Below, one piece after another: positions 9,592 through 17,309 of a stretch of 64,000 nt of DNA. The notes under the pieces are model-generated. The model saw only the letters and a program-made list of their open reading frames with translations. It was not told the origin of the DNA and searched no databases. Source of the DNA: Chloroflexota bacterium (GTDB lineage: Bacteria; Chloroflexota; Limnocylindria; P2-11E); the NCBI GenBank assembly GCA_027310565.1, contig DAIDAP010000023.1, forward strand, positions 109,785 through 173,784, written 5' to 3'. Each line of letters begins with the position of its first letter. Position 1 is the stretch's first letter. The translations under genes were made by a program, and so were the position numbers.

Positions 9592-10233
9592 GTGAAGCCC
9601 GTGCGTCGCGTGGCCGGGCGCGTCGTGCCGCTCGACCGGGAGAACGTGGACACCGACCAGATCATCCCCGCGCACTGGCTGAAGCGCGTGGAGCGGACCG
9701 GCTACGCGCCCGGCCTGTTCGAGGCGTGGCGCCGCGACCCGTCCTTCGTGCTGAACGACGCGCGCTACGCGGGCGCGGCGATCCTCGTCGCCGGGCCGAA
9801 CTTCGGGAGCGGCTCGTCGCGCGAGCACGCGGTGTGGGCGCTCCAGGAGTCGGGCTTCTCGGCGGTGGTGTCGTCCAGGCTGGCCGACATCTTCAGGAGC
9901 AACGCGCTGAAGAACGGCCTCCTGGCGGTCGAGGTCGCGCCGGACGTCGCGCGGCGCCTCATGGACGCCGCGACGCGTGAGCCCTCCACCGAGGTCGCGA
10001 TCGACGTCGCCGCGCGCACCGTCGACGCGCCGGGGCTGCACGCGACGTTCGCGCTCGACGACCACGCGCGGCGGCGGCTGCTCGAGGGGCTCGACGACAT
10101 CGCGCTCACGCTGCGCCACGAGGCCGACATCGCCGCGCACGAGCGCTCCCGCCCGCGCTGGCTCCCCCGCGCGCCCCGGCCCGGCACGGCCGATGCGGTA
10201 CCGTCGGGAGAGCGTCGCAGGGGAGGTGCGTGA
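9592..10233 (+). CDS. leuD: 3-isopropylmalate dehydratase small subunit
   Basis: This is the swivel-domain partner of LeuC. NVDTDQIIPAHWLKR near residue 16 and GPNFGSGSSREHAVWAL near 64 are the hallmarks. The GTG at 9592 gives a natural N-terminus (VKPVRRVAGRVVPL), 16 nt after leuC. The last 25-30 residues are Arg/Pro-rich and beyond the conserved domain. The stop overlaps the first base of the OsmC gene. Confidence 0.93.
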   Translation: MKPVRRVAGRVVPLDRENVDTDQIIPAHWLKRVERTGYAPGLFEAWRRDPSFVLNDARYAGAAILVAGPNFGSGSSREHAVWALQESGFSAVVSSRLADIFRSNALKNGLLAVEVAPDVARRLMDAATREPSTEVAIDVAARTVDAPGLHATFALDDHARRRLLEGLDDIALTLRHEADIAAHERSRPRWLPRAPRPGTADAVPSGERRRGGA

Positions 10234-10691
10234 TGGCGGCGACACGGCAGGCGCGCGCGGTGTGGACCGGCGATCTCATGAGCGGGTCGGGCGAGGTCTC
10301 CGCGGTCTCGAGCGGGAAGTTCGGCGCGCTCCCGTTGTCCTGGGCGGCGCGCACGGAGGCGCCCGGCGGGAAGACCAGCCCCGAGGAGCTCCTCGCGGCG
10401 GCGCACGCGAGCTGCTTCTGCATGGCGCTCTCGAACGGGCTCGCGAAGGGCGGCACGCCGCCGACGCGGCTCGAGTGCACGGCGACGGTCACGTTCGACC
10501 GGGTGGGCGACGGCTGGGGGGTCACCGCGAGCGCGCTCGAGGTGCGCGGAACGGTGCCCGGCATCGACGCGGAGTCGTTCGCGAAGGCGGCCGAGGCGGC
10601 CAGGGATGGCTGCCCGATCTCCCGCGCGCTGAAGGGGAACGTGAAGCTCTCCGTGAAGACCGCGCTCGTCGCGGAGACGCCGGCCCGCTGA
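10233..10691 (+). CDS. OsmC family peroxiredoxin
   Basis: This 152-aa protein belongs to the OsmC/Ohr family of thiol peroxidases that reduce organic or inorganic peroxides. The catalytic cysteines sit in AAHASCFCMAL near residue 52 and in DGCPISRAL near 125, the OsmC spacing. I chose the ATG at 10233, which has GGGAGG 6 nt upstream and overlaps the leuD stop; a GTG one codon earlier is possible. It is co-transcribed with the leucine genes, but its link to leucine synthesis is unclear. Confidence 0.88.
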   Translation: MAATRQARAVWTGDLMSGSGEVSAVSSGKFGALPLSWAARTEAPGGKTSPEELLAAAHASCFCMALSNGLAKGGTPPTRLECTATVTFDRVGDGWGVTASALEVRGTVPGIDAESFAKAAEAARDGCPISRALKGNVKLSVKTALVAETPAR

Positions 10692-10694
10692 CTG

Positions 10695-12686
10695 CTACTT
10701 GACGGTCACCAGCCAGTAGACGCCGTAGTCCTCCATCCAGGTGGCGCCCTCGACGAGCGGTCGCAGGTACAGCCGGTACGTGCCCGGGGTCGAGGGCGCC
10801 TGCACCGTGAACCGGAACCACGACACCTGGCCCGGGCCGACCCACTCCGCGGGCTGGTCCGCGATGCGGTTGTAGCTCGGCCATCCGGTGTCGAGCGTGC
10901 CCCGCGTCCCGTCGCCGCCGAGCGGCGACGGCATGTCCTGGCCGGGGTTCGGCCGCCAGGTGCCCAGGAACGCGGCCTGGCCCATCGTCCCCTTGAGCCA
11001 TCCGGCGGAGCCGGTGTTGTAGTAGGCGACGGTCGCGACCGCGGTGTCGCCCTGGCAGAGGGTCATGTAGCCGGACTGCCCGTACCACGACGCGTGGAAC
11101 CCGGGGACGCCGTTCGTCGCCACGGCGGGCGGCGGGATGCCCGGTCCGACCGTGCTCGTGCAGGTGCTCGCCGCCGGCGTCACCTCGGCCACGCGGCCCG
11201 CCGTGACGGTCGCGCTCCCGATCGTTGCGCCGTTCGCGGCGACGCGGTACGTGCCGGAGGACACGTCGACGAAACCGAACCAGCCCTTTCCGTCGCTCCG
11301 CCGCGTGGCCACGATCGCGTTCGCGCCGTCGTACAGATCGACGCGCGCGCCCGGCGTCGTCGTCCCCCGGATGAGCCCGGCGACCGGCTGCGTCTTCCAG
11401 GGCATCGCCGGCACGCTCACCGACGACGGGAAGACCGGCGCGAGCGCGGCGGCGAGCGCCGCGCGGCTCGCGTCGCCGCTGCGCGTGCCGGCCGCGGACT
11501 GATCGTCCGGCGTGCGGTACGAGTACGCCACCCACCCCGCCGAGGGGTTGCCGGCGCCGCTGCTCGCGATCGCGAGCTGCGCCTGCGTCGCGCTGGCGCT
11601 CACCGGGTTGAGGTAGATGCCGCTCCCGATGGCCGCCTGGCGCGAGAACGCGTTGTCCTTCGCGTAGTCGCTCCACTCGCGGAACATCTGCGCCTGCTTG
11701 GGATCGTCCTGACGCTTGTAGTCCATCGGGACGTTGAGGTCGAGGATCCCCTCGCGCATCCAGCCGCGCCAGTCCTGCAGCTGCTCGGCGTAGGTGCGCG
11801 TGCCCTCCCACGATCCGACCGTCTGCGGGCCGTAGCCGTAGGCGATCGTGTCCGCGGAGATGCGCACGCTCGGGCGGATCGCGTACGCCTGGACGTAGAT
11901 CTTGCGGACGATCGACGTGATCTGGTCGCGGCGCCACTGCGTCCACTGGGCGTCGGTGTTCGACGGGACGTCGGTCCGGCCGGCCTCCTGCTGGAAGCGC
12001 GCGACCGCGACGGGGTTGTAGCCCCACGACGGGACGTTCGTCCCGAGGTTCGCGTCGGGGTACCGGATGCGGTCGAGGTTGAGGCCGTCGATCGCGTAGC
12101 CGGCGACGAGCTGCGTCGCGACGTCGACGATCCACTGAGCCGCGTCGGGCACGCCGGGGTCGAGGAGCCAGTCATCGTTGTAGCGCTGCACGCCGTCCGA
12201 GCGCCTCGTCAGCCAGTCCGCGGGACCGCCGGCGGAGGGGCCGTGCAGGTTGAACGGATGGTTCGGGTCCGCGGGCGGCGTGTCGCCGCGCCAGATCGCG
12301 GTCGCGATCATCCAGGCGAACACCTGGATGCCGTTCGCGTGCGCCTTCTCGATCAGCGTCTGGAGCGGGTCGAACGGCGCCGGGGCGACGTCCTTGAGGT
12401 CGGTGCGCGGCGCGGCCGTGAGCCGGTTGCAGAGGCAGTCGCCGCGGCGGACGACCTGCGCGACGATCACGTTCAGCTTCGCGGCCTTGGTGTCGGCGAC
12501 GAGCGCGTCGATCTGGGCGGGCGTGTAGAGGCCGTCGCCGAACGCGTCGACCCAGTAGGCGCGGATCTCGCCGCCGCCGGCGGCCGCGGACGCGGCCGGG
12601 AACGAGGGGTTGGCCGCGGCCGCGCTCGGCGCCGGGAGCGCTGCCATGAGCAGCGAGACGACGAGCGCGACCGTGGCCTTCCCCAT
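10695..12686 (-). CDS. Secreted GHL10-type glycoside hydrolase-like protein with C-terminal beta domains
   Basis: A signal peptide (hydrophobic residues 5-25, ending ...SAAAA) is followed by a TIM-barrel region of about 390 residues. This has the family-10-like (GHL10, DUF187-type) features IRAYWVDAFGDGLYT, an AHANGIQVFAWM strand, IDGLNLDRIRYP and ILDLNVPMDYKRQ. A short Ig- or carboxypeptidase-regulatory-like domain follows (about 430-500), then a 150-residue Trp-rich beta domain of the type that binds or spaces surface polysaccharide enzymes. Cell-surface glycan cleavage is likely but the substrate is unknown. It is convergent with the OsmC gene. Confidence 0.8.
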   Translation of the reverse strand: MGKATVALVVSLLMAALPAPSAAAANPSFPAASAAAGGGEIRAYWVDAFGDGLYTPAQIDALVADTKAAKLNVIVAQVVRRGDCLCNRLTAAPRTDLKDVAPAPFDPLQTLIEKAHANGIQVFAWMIATAIWRGDTPPADPNHPFNLHGPSAGGPADWLTRRSDGVQRYNDDWLLDPGVPDAAQWIVDVATQLVAGYAIDGLNLDRIRYPDANLGTNVPSWGYNPVAVARFQQEAGRTDVPSNTDAQWTQWRRDQITSIVRKIYVQAYAIRPSVRISADTIAYGYGPQTVGSWEGTRTYAEQLQDWRGWMREGILDLNVPMDYKRQDDPKQAQMFREWSDYAKDNAFSRQAAIGSGIYLNPVSASATQAQLAIASSGAGNPSAGWVAYSYRTPDDQSAAGTRSGDASRAALAAALAPVFPSSVSVPAMPWKTQPVAGLIRGTTTPGARVDLYDGANAIVATRRSDGKGWFGFVDVSSGTYRVAANGATIGSATVTAGRVAEVTPAASTCTSTVGPGIPPPAVATNGVPGFHASWYGQSGYMTLCQGDTAVATVAYYNTGSAGWLKGTMGQAAFLGTWRPNPGQDMPSPLGGDGTRGTLDTGWPSYNRIADQPAEWVGPGQVSWFRFTVQAPSTPGTYRLYLRPLVEGATWMEDYGVYWLVTVK

Positions 12687-12755
12687 GCCACGTCAACGCT
12701 ACGACCCCGCCGGTGTAATGGAAGCGAGCGCGCAGGACGAGCGAGCGGGCGATCA

Positions 12756-12761
12756 TAGACT
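12756..12761 (+). promoter_or_regulatory. -10 box of a leaderless promoter for the LLM oxidoreductase
   Basis: TAGACT lies 6 nt before the GTG at 12768, too close for a ribosome site. The 81-nt gap 12687-12767 also has to hold the promoter of the divergent secreted protein, for which I see no clear boxes. Confidence 0.5.
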
Positions 12762-12767
12762 CCGGCC

Positions 12768-13694
12768 GTGGCCCGACCATTCCGCTTCGCGGTGACCGCG
12801 CGCTGGGCGGCCGGCGGCACGCGGTGGCGCGAGCTCGCGAAACGCGTCGAGGGGCAGGGCTACGACACGCTCCTCGTCACCGATCATCTCGGGGCCCAGC
12901 TCGCGCCGATCCCCGCGATGATGGCCGCCGCCGACGCCACGACCGCGCTGCGCGTGGGGTCGTTCGTGCTCGCGAACGACTACCGCAACCCGGTGCTCCT
13001 GGCGAAGGAGATCGCGACGATCGACGTGATCTCCGGCGGCCGCGTCGACCTCGGCATCGGCGCTGGCTGGAGCGTGCCCGACTACCGGCAGCTCGGCATC
13101 GCGTACGACCCGCCCCCGGTGCGCGTCGGCCGCTTCGAGGAGGCGACGCTGCTGCTCGACCGCCTGCTGCGGGGCGAGGTCGTCGACCACGCCGGCACCC
13201 ACTACACCGTCCGCGGCGCGCGGGTGCTCCCGCGCCCGGTCCAGCGGCCGCGGCCGCCGCTCATGATCGGCGGCGGGGGGCCGCGCGTGCTCCGCTTCGC
13301 CGCGCGTCACGCCGAGATCGTGTCGTTCATCCCGTCCTTCGACGCGCGCGGGCGGCCGAAGCTGGCGACGCTGCGCGAGGCGAGCTTCGCCGAGCGCGTC
13401 GCGCTCCTCCGCGCGGCGGCCGGCGCCCGCGCCGACCAGGTCGACGTGAACGTCTGGCTGCTCGACGCGGGCGTGAGCGATGCCGCCCGCGACTTCCGCC
13501 GCGCGGCCGCGACGGTCGCCAAGCGCGGTGCCAACGCGATCGCGGGCTTCCCGTTCCTGCTCTACGGGACGCGCGCCTCGCTCCGCGAGCTGATCCGCGA
13601 GCGCCGGGAGCGCCTCGGCGTCAACTACCTGGCGATCCCCGCTCAGGCGCTGGACGAGTTCGCGCCGATCGTGCAGGAGCTGCGCGGGACCTGA
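12768..13694 (+). CDS. LLM class F420-dependent oxidoreductase
   Basis: This 308-aa luciferase-like TIM-barrel protein matches the TIGR03621 type. It begins FRFAVTARWAAGGTRW, has the flavin-side strand DTLLVTDHLG, the conserved DVISGGRVDLGIGAGW near residue 90, and PPLMIGGGGPRVLR near 165. Such proteins use reduced F420 or FMN to reduce or oxidise small organic substrates; the substrate is unknown. The mRNA is probably leaderless. It is immediately convergent with the small membrane protein at 13695. Confidence 0.85.
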   Translation: MARPFRFAVTARWAAGGTRWRELAKRVEGQGYDTLLVTDHLGAQLAPIPAMMAAADATTALRVGSFVLANDYRNPVLLAKEIATIDVISGGRVDLGIGAGWSVPDYRQLGIAYDPPPVRVGRFEEATLLLDRLLRGEVVDHAGTHYTVRGARVLPRPVQRPRPPLMIGGGGPRVLRFAARHAEIVSFIPSFDARGRPKLATLREASFAERVALLRAAAGARADQVDVNVWLLDAGVSDAARDFRRAAATVAKRGANAIAGFPFLLYGTRASLRELIRERRERLGVNYLAIPAQALDEFAPIVQELRGT

Positions 13695-13979
13695 TCAGTC
13701 CCCGCCTTTCCCCCTGCCCTTGCCGCCGTCCTTGTCGTGCCCGGCGTTCGCGCCGCTGGGCTGCGGCGTGGCCTGCGCCGCCGTCGGCTCCGCGGCCGGC
13801 GTCGCGGCCGCGCTGGGCGAAGGCTGCGCGTCGGGGCCGGCGCGTGTCGTGGCCACGGCGGCCCCCAGCGTGATCGCGAGGACGAGCGCGATGGCCATGA
13901 GCGGATAGTCCACCGGCCGCAGGCGCGCGAGCGGAGAGCGTGTCGGGCGATCGATGCGCAGGGTGGCGTCGTCCGCCAT
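13695..13979 (-). CDS. Small single-span membrane protein, unknown function
   Basis: This 94-aa protein has an N-terminal cytoplasmic stretch, one hydrophobic helix (PLMAIALVLAITLGAAVA, about residues 26-43) and a low-complexity Ala/Pro/Thr tail ending in a Gly/Lys run. No family is recognised. The plausible membrane anchor and clean fit against the LLM stop support it as a gene, though its composition is biased. The gap 13980-14060 holds nothing I recognise. Confidence 0.5.
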   Translation of the reverse strand: MADDATLRIDRPTRSPLARLRPVDYPLMAIALVLAITLGAAVATTRAGPDAQPSPSAAATPAAEPTAAQATPQPSGANAGHDKDGGKGRGKGGD

Positions 13980-14060
13980 GCGGGTCGTCCCGCAGGGCTC
14001 GTGCCGCAGGGCGTCGGGCCCGGCAGGCTGCTCGGCGTGGGTGTGAGCGCCGGCGTGGGC

Positions 14061-14438
14061 TCATGCGCATCCGATCACGCGAGCGAACGCCATCGGCGAT
14101 AGCAGCATGACGGCCGTGAGTGACAGGGTGAGTACGGCGCCGAAGGCGATTCCAGCGATCGCCGCACGTCGCAGGAAGCCTGCGAGGCCGAGCGCGATGA
14201 GCAGGGCCACACCAGCGACGGCGGGGACCAGCGTCCAGCTGGCCTGCACGACCATGCCACCGAGCGATGCGCACGGTTGCGGCTGGAGCAGGATCCACAG
14301 GAAGCGATCGTAGTCGGCGCGCAACCACATTCGGAACAGCAGCGGCCAGCTGATGAGCGCGACACTCACCGCGAGTGCGAGGGCCGCCACAAGATGCTTC
14401 GCGTCTTCGCGTGCGTCCCTCGTTCTCGTTGCGCTCAC
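14061..14438 (-). CDS. Small membrane protein with three predicted helices, unknown function
   Basis: This 125-aa protein has a charged N-terminus followed by hydrophobic segments near residues 17-34, 66-87 and 92-118. A GTG start at 14438 is assumed. I recognise no family. Less extreme GC than in the neighbours (many Leu, Phe and Met codons) could mean recent acquisition. A 14-bp inverted repeat lies just upstream. Confidence 0.5.
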   Translation of the reverse strand: MSATRTRDAREDAKHLVAALALAVSVALISWPLLFRMWLRADYDRFLWILLQPQPCASLGGMVVQASWTLVPAVAGVALLIALGLAGFLRRAAIAGIAFGAVLTLSLTAVMLLSPMAFARVIGCA

Positions 14439-14465
14439 TCTCTCGACTCCTCTCGGAACGTCATA

Positions 14466-14509
14466 GCACCAGGTTCAGGCCGGCGCGAGGCATGTCCTGA
14501 ACCTGGTGC
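14466..14509. repeat. Perfect 14-bp inverted repeat (REP-like)
   Basis: GCACCAGGTTCAGG at 14466-14479 and its exact complement CCTGAACCTGGTGC at 14496-14509 are separated by 16 nt. The element stands between two divergent genes and lacks a T run, so it is not an ordinary terminator. It looks like a REP or a remnant of a miniature element. No second copy was noticed in the window. Confidence 0.7.
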
Positions 14510-14531
14510 CTGGCTGACTAGCTGGGGAGAT

Positions 14532-14550
14532 TTGTGCTACGTTGTGCTAC
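14532..14550 (+). promoter_or_regulatory. Tandem TTGTGCTAC repeats before the antitoxin gene
   Basis: TTGTGCTAC occurs at 14532-14540 and again at 14542-14550, spaced one DNA turn (10 bp) and ending against the ATG at 14551. Such close tandem sites suit binding of the dimeric antitoxin for autoregulation, or one copy may serve as -10 region. Confidence 0.5.
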
Positions 14551-14835
14551 ATGCGTCGGTCGAGGGTCGGGGTCAGGGAGCTGCGCCAGAACCTCAGCGT
14601 CCACCTGCGCAGGGTGAAGGCCGGGCAGGTGCTCGAGGTGACCGAGCGGGGCGTCCCGGTCGCGCAGCTGACGCCGCTCCCCCGGTCGAGCGACCCGCTC
14701 GGACGCCTCGAGGCTGCGGGTCTGTTGATCCAGCGCCCGAGCCGGCGCCTCCAGGAGCTCCCGGAACCGATCCGTCTTCCGAAGGGCATCTCGATCTCGA
14801 AGATCCTTGACGAGCTTCGCGAGGATCGGCTGTAG
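14551..14835 (+). CDS. Phd/YefM-type antitoxin
   Basis: This 94-aa DNA-binding antitoxin begins MRRSRVGVRELRQNLSVHLRR. It then has the Phd/YefM pattern VKAGQVLEVTERGVPVAQLTPL, and its C-terminal half would wrap around the toxin. I chose ATG 14551; a TTG in frame at 14542 is part of the tandem repeat. It should neutralise the PIN-domain RNase encoded next and repress the pair. The stop (14833-14835) overlaps the beginning of the toxin frame. Confidence 0.82.
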   Translation: MRRSRVGVRELRQNLSVHLRRVKAGQVLEVTERGVPVAQLTPLPRSSDPLGRLEAAGLLIQRPSRRLQELPEPIRLPKGISISKILDELREDRL

Positions 14836-15248
14836 CGAGCGTCGTCTACCTCGACGCTTCCGCTCTCGTGAAGCTCGTCGCTCGCGAGGCCGAGACGGAT
14901 GCGCTGCGGGAGTGGCTGCAGGAGCGTCCGGCCCGCATCACGAGCATCGTGGGCGAGATCGAGCTGCTTCGCGCCGCGCGTCGCGCGGCGGCGGCGGTGA
15001 AGGATGCGACGGTGGTCGGCCGCGCCTCCGCCGTCGTCTCCACCCTCGCGCTCGTCGGCCTGTCGGAGGCCATCGCCGACCGGGCCGCCGCGGTCGATCC
15101 CGCGGCGCTGCGCAGCCTCGATGCGGTGCATCTCGCCACCGCGCTGCTCGCCGGTCCGCTCGAAGCCTTCGTCGCATATGACGACCGCCTGGCGCAGGCC
15201 GCGCGTGAGGCCGGTCTCAGCGTGCTCCAACCCGGCAGGGAGGGATAG
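14832..15248 (+). CDS. PIN-domain toxin (VapC family), start codon abnormal
   Basis: The protein carries all PIN-domain acidic residues: VVYLDASALVKL at the N-terminus, EIELLRAARR, SLDAVHLATA and AYDDRLAQ. It should be a Mg-dependent RNase. However, between the last in-frame stop (TGA, 14808-14810) and the first conserved Asp there is no ATG, GTG, TTG or CTG. The codon at the expected place, overlapping the antitoxin stop, is GTA (14832-14834). The first normal start, GTG 14868, would delete the first catalytic Asp. The toxin may use a rare start, arise by frameshifting from the antitoxin, or be silent. Confidence 0.7.
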   Translation, partial: VASVVYLDASALVKLVAREAETDALREWLQERPARITSIVGEIELLRAARRAAAAVKDATVVGRASAVVSTLALVGLSEAIADRAAAVDPAALRSLDAVHLATALLAGPLEAFVAYDDRLAQAAREAGLSVLQPGREG

Positions 15249-15266
15249 GTGCGCGTACGGGTCGGA

Positions 15267-17309
15267 TCAGACGAACCGCTCCGCCTTCCACTCGATGCCG
15301 AGCTCGCTCGGCGGGCCCATGTAGCCGAGCAGCGCCGAGGCCGCGACGACCGCCGGTGAGGCGAGGTAGCCGAGCCCGCCGACGCCCATGCGGTTCGTCC
15401 AGTTGCGATTGAACGAGGTGATCGCGGTCTGGCCCTTCGCCAGGGCGTCGGGGCCCTGGCCGAAGCAGGGCCCGCACCACGACTCGCGGATCTCGGCGCC
15501 GGCGGAGCGCAGCACGTCCGCGATCGACTCGCCCCCGAGACGCTGGTCGGCGCGCTCGATGTCGCGTTTCACACCGCCGGATCCGGGGAAGACGACGAGC
15601 TCGCGCGCGGTCCGCGTCGCGCCCTTCTCGCGTCCGGCGCGCAGCACCAGCGCCGCCTCGAGGAGGTCGCTGTACCCGCCGTTCGTGCACGAGCCGATGA
15701 ACGCCTTGTCGAACGCCAGGCGCTCGCGCGCGACCTCGCGCGCCGGGAACGCGTTCGCGGGCGAGAACGGCTTCGCGATGAGCGGCTCGACCTGTGAGAG
15801 GTCCAGCTCCTCGTCCACTTCCCACGCGACGTCCTCGCCCGGGGCGAACGTCGGATAGGGGAGCGCGATGCCGCGCTCGTCGAACCACGCGCGGGTCGTC
15901 TCGTCCGGCGCGAAGATGCCGTTGGTGGCCTCGCCCTCGGCCATCATGTTCGCGATCGTGTTGCGGTAGGACATCGGGAGCTGTCGGCCGCCGTCGACGA
16001 ACTCCACGCTCATGCCGCCGGCCTGCGCCGCGCCCCAGCGCGCGAGGAGCGCGAGCACGACGTCCTTCCCGCTCACCCACGGATTGAGCGCGCCGGTGAA
16101 GCGGACCCGCCGCTGCTTCGCGCAGGTGAAGTAGACATAGCCCGTCGCCCAGCCAAAGCCGAGCGCCGTCGAGCCGACGCCGTAGCCGAGCGCCCCGTAC
16201 GCGCCGTACGCGCGGCTGTGCGAATCGGCGCCGGGGATGAGCCCGCCGGGGACCACCAGGCCCTGCTCGGGGAAGTAGAAGTGGAAGATACCGTCGCCCG
16301 GCGTCGCGTAGCGGGGCCTGCCGATGCGGTAGCGGTCGGCGAACTGCTTGCCGATCGCGGTCTGCTTGTCGTCCGCCTCGCGGTGGTTGAAGACGAAGTG
16401 GTCGTTCGCGTAGGCGACCTGGCGCGGCTCGATGGCGTCTCCGCCGGTGATCTGGTTGAAGGTGTGGATCGCGAACGGGCCGGTGCCGTCGGACGCCGGC
16501 AGCAGGTCGGCGTACACGCGGATCGTCGCGCCGGCGCGGACCGCGCCATCGCGGTCGACGCGGTGCGACCAGAGGATCTGCTCCGTCGAGGAGAGCCGGC
16601 GCGCCGTCCTCGCGTCGGGCCAGGCGATCGCGGGGACGCGGCGCACCGAGTCGGCGAACTCGCGCCTGCCGATGCGGACGATGCCGCCGGAGCGGCGGAT
16701 CTCCTCCTCCTGCGGCGAGAGCGGCGCCGGCTCGTAGGTCTTCCCGCGCGTCTCGTTCACCAGCGTCCGCGTGGCCGGGTCGAACGCGAACGCGTCGCCC
16801 TCCTGCGCGTCCGCCACGGCCTCGCGGCTCTGCACGACGTGGAGGCCGAGGTTGAGCGCGTTGCGGCGGAAGATGTCGCCCATCGCCGCGCCGCACACGA
16901 TGACGATCTCGCGCCCCGCGTCGTCGCCCACGCCCTTGAGACCGGCCGGGCTCATCTCGCGCGAGCTGCCGATCGCGAAGCGGTCGCCGGCGACGATGAA
17001 CGTCTCGCCGCGCGCGACGCGCTCGCGGAAGGCTGGCATGAGGTAGCGGAACGAGCCTGCCTTCCAGCGCTCGTCGAGCGTCTCGAGCGACTCCGAGACG
17101 CAGTCCGTCGCCGGGGTGATCTGGTCCGTGTCGATCGCGTCGAGCTTGCGCCCGGGGACCTTCGGGTCCCAGAAGATGAGCGCCTTCCCGCGGATGAGCC
17201 GCTCGCCGCCCACGCCGCTGGCTTCGGCCGCCGTGTCGTGGCGCTCGATCGACGCGCCGGGGAGCAGCCGGGCTGGCGGGATGGGTGCGAGTGTGCGTGC
17301 GCCGGTCAC
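15267..17309 (-). CDS. Aconitase/isopropylmalate-dehydratase family hydro-lyase with swapped domain order
   Basis: This 680-aa protein fuses both halves of the family in reverse of the AcnA order. Residues about 35-215 are the LeuD-like swivel domain (IDTDQITPATDC, DRFAIGSSREMSPAG, IFRRNALNLGLHV). Residues about 225-680 are the LeuC-like domain, with PGADSHSRAYGAYGALGYG, IGSCTNGGYSDL and WCGPCFGQG carrying the [4Fe-4S] cysteines. AcnB also has the swivel domain first, but with an extra HEAT domain that is missing here. Its place in a carboxylate operon suggests isomerisation of an imported tri- or dicarboxylate. The GTG start overlaps the response regulator stop by 4 nt. Confidence 0.85.
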   Translation of the reverse strand: MTGARTLAPIPPARLLPGASIERHDTAAEASGVGGERLIRGKALIFWDPKVPGRKLDAIDTDQITPATDCVSESLETLDERWKAGSFRYLMPAFRERVARGETFIVAGDRFAIGSSREMSPAGLKGVGDDAGREIVIVCGAAMGDIFRRNALNLGLHVVQSREAVADAQEGDAFAFDPATRTLVNETRGKTYEPAPLSPQEEEIRRSGGIVRIGRREFADSVRRVPAIAWPDARTARRLSSTEQILWSHRVDRDGAVRAGATIRVYADLLPASDGTGPFAIHTFNQITGGDAIEPRQVAYANDHFVFNHREADDKQTAIGKQFADRYRIGRPRYATPGDGIFHFYFPEQGLVVPGGLIPGADSHSRAYGAYGALGYGVGSTALGFGWATGYVYFTCAKQRRVRFTGALNPWVSGKDVVLALLARWGAAQAGGMSVEFVDGGRQLPMSYRNTIANMMAEGEATNGIFAPDETTRAWFDERGIALPYPTFAPGEDVAWEVDEELDLSQVEPLIAKPFSPANAFPAREVARERLAFDKAFIGSCTNGGYSDLLEAALVLRAGREKGATRTARELVVFPGSGGVKRDIERADQRLGGESIADVLRSAGAEIRESWCGPCFGQGPDALAKGQTAITSFNRNWTNRMGVGGLGYLASPAVVAASALLGYMGPPSELGIEWKAERFV

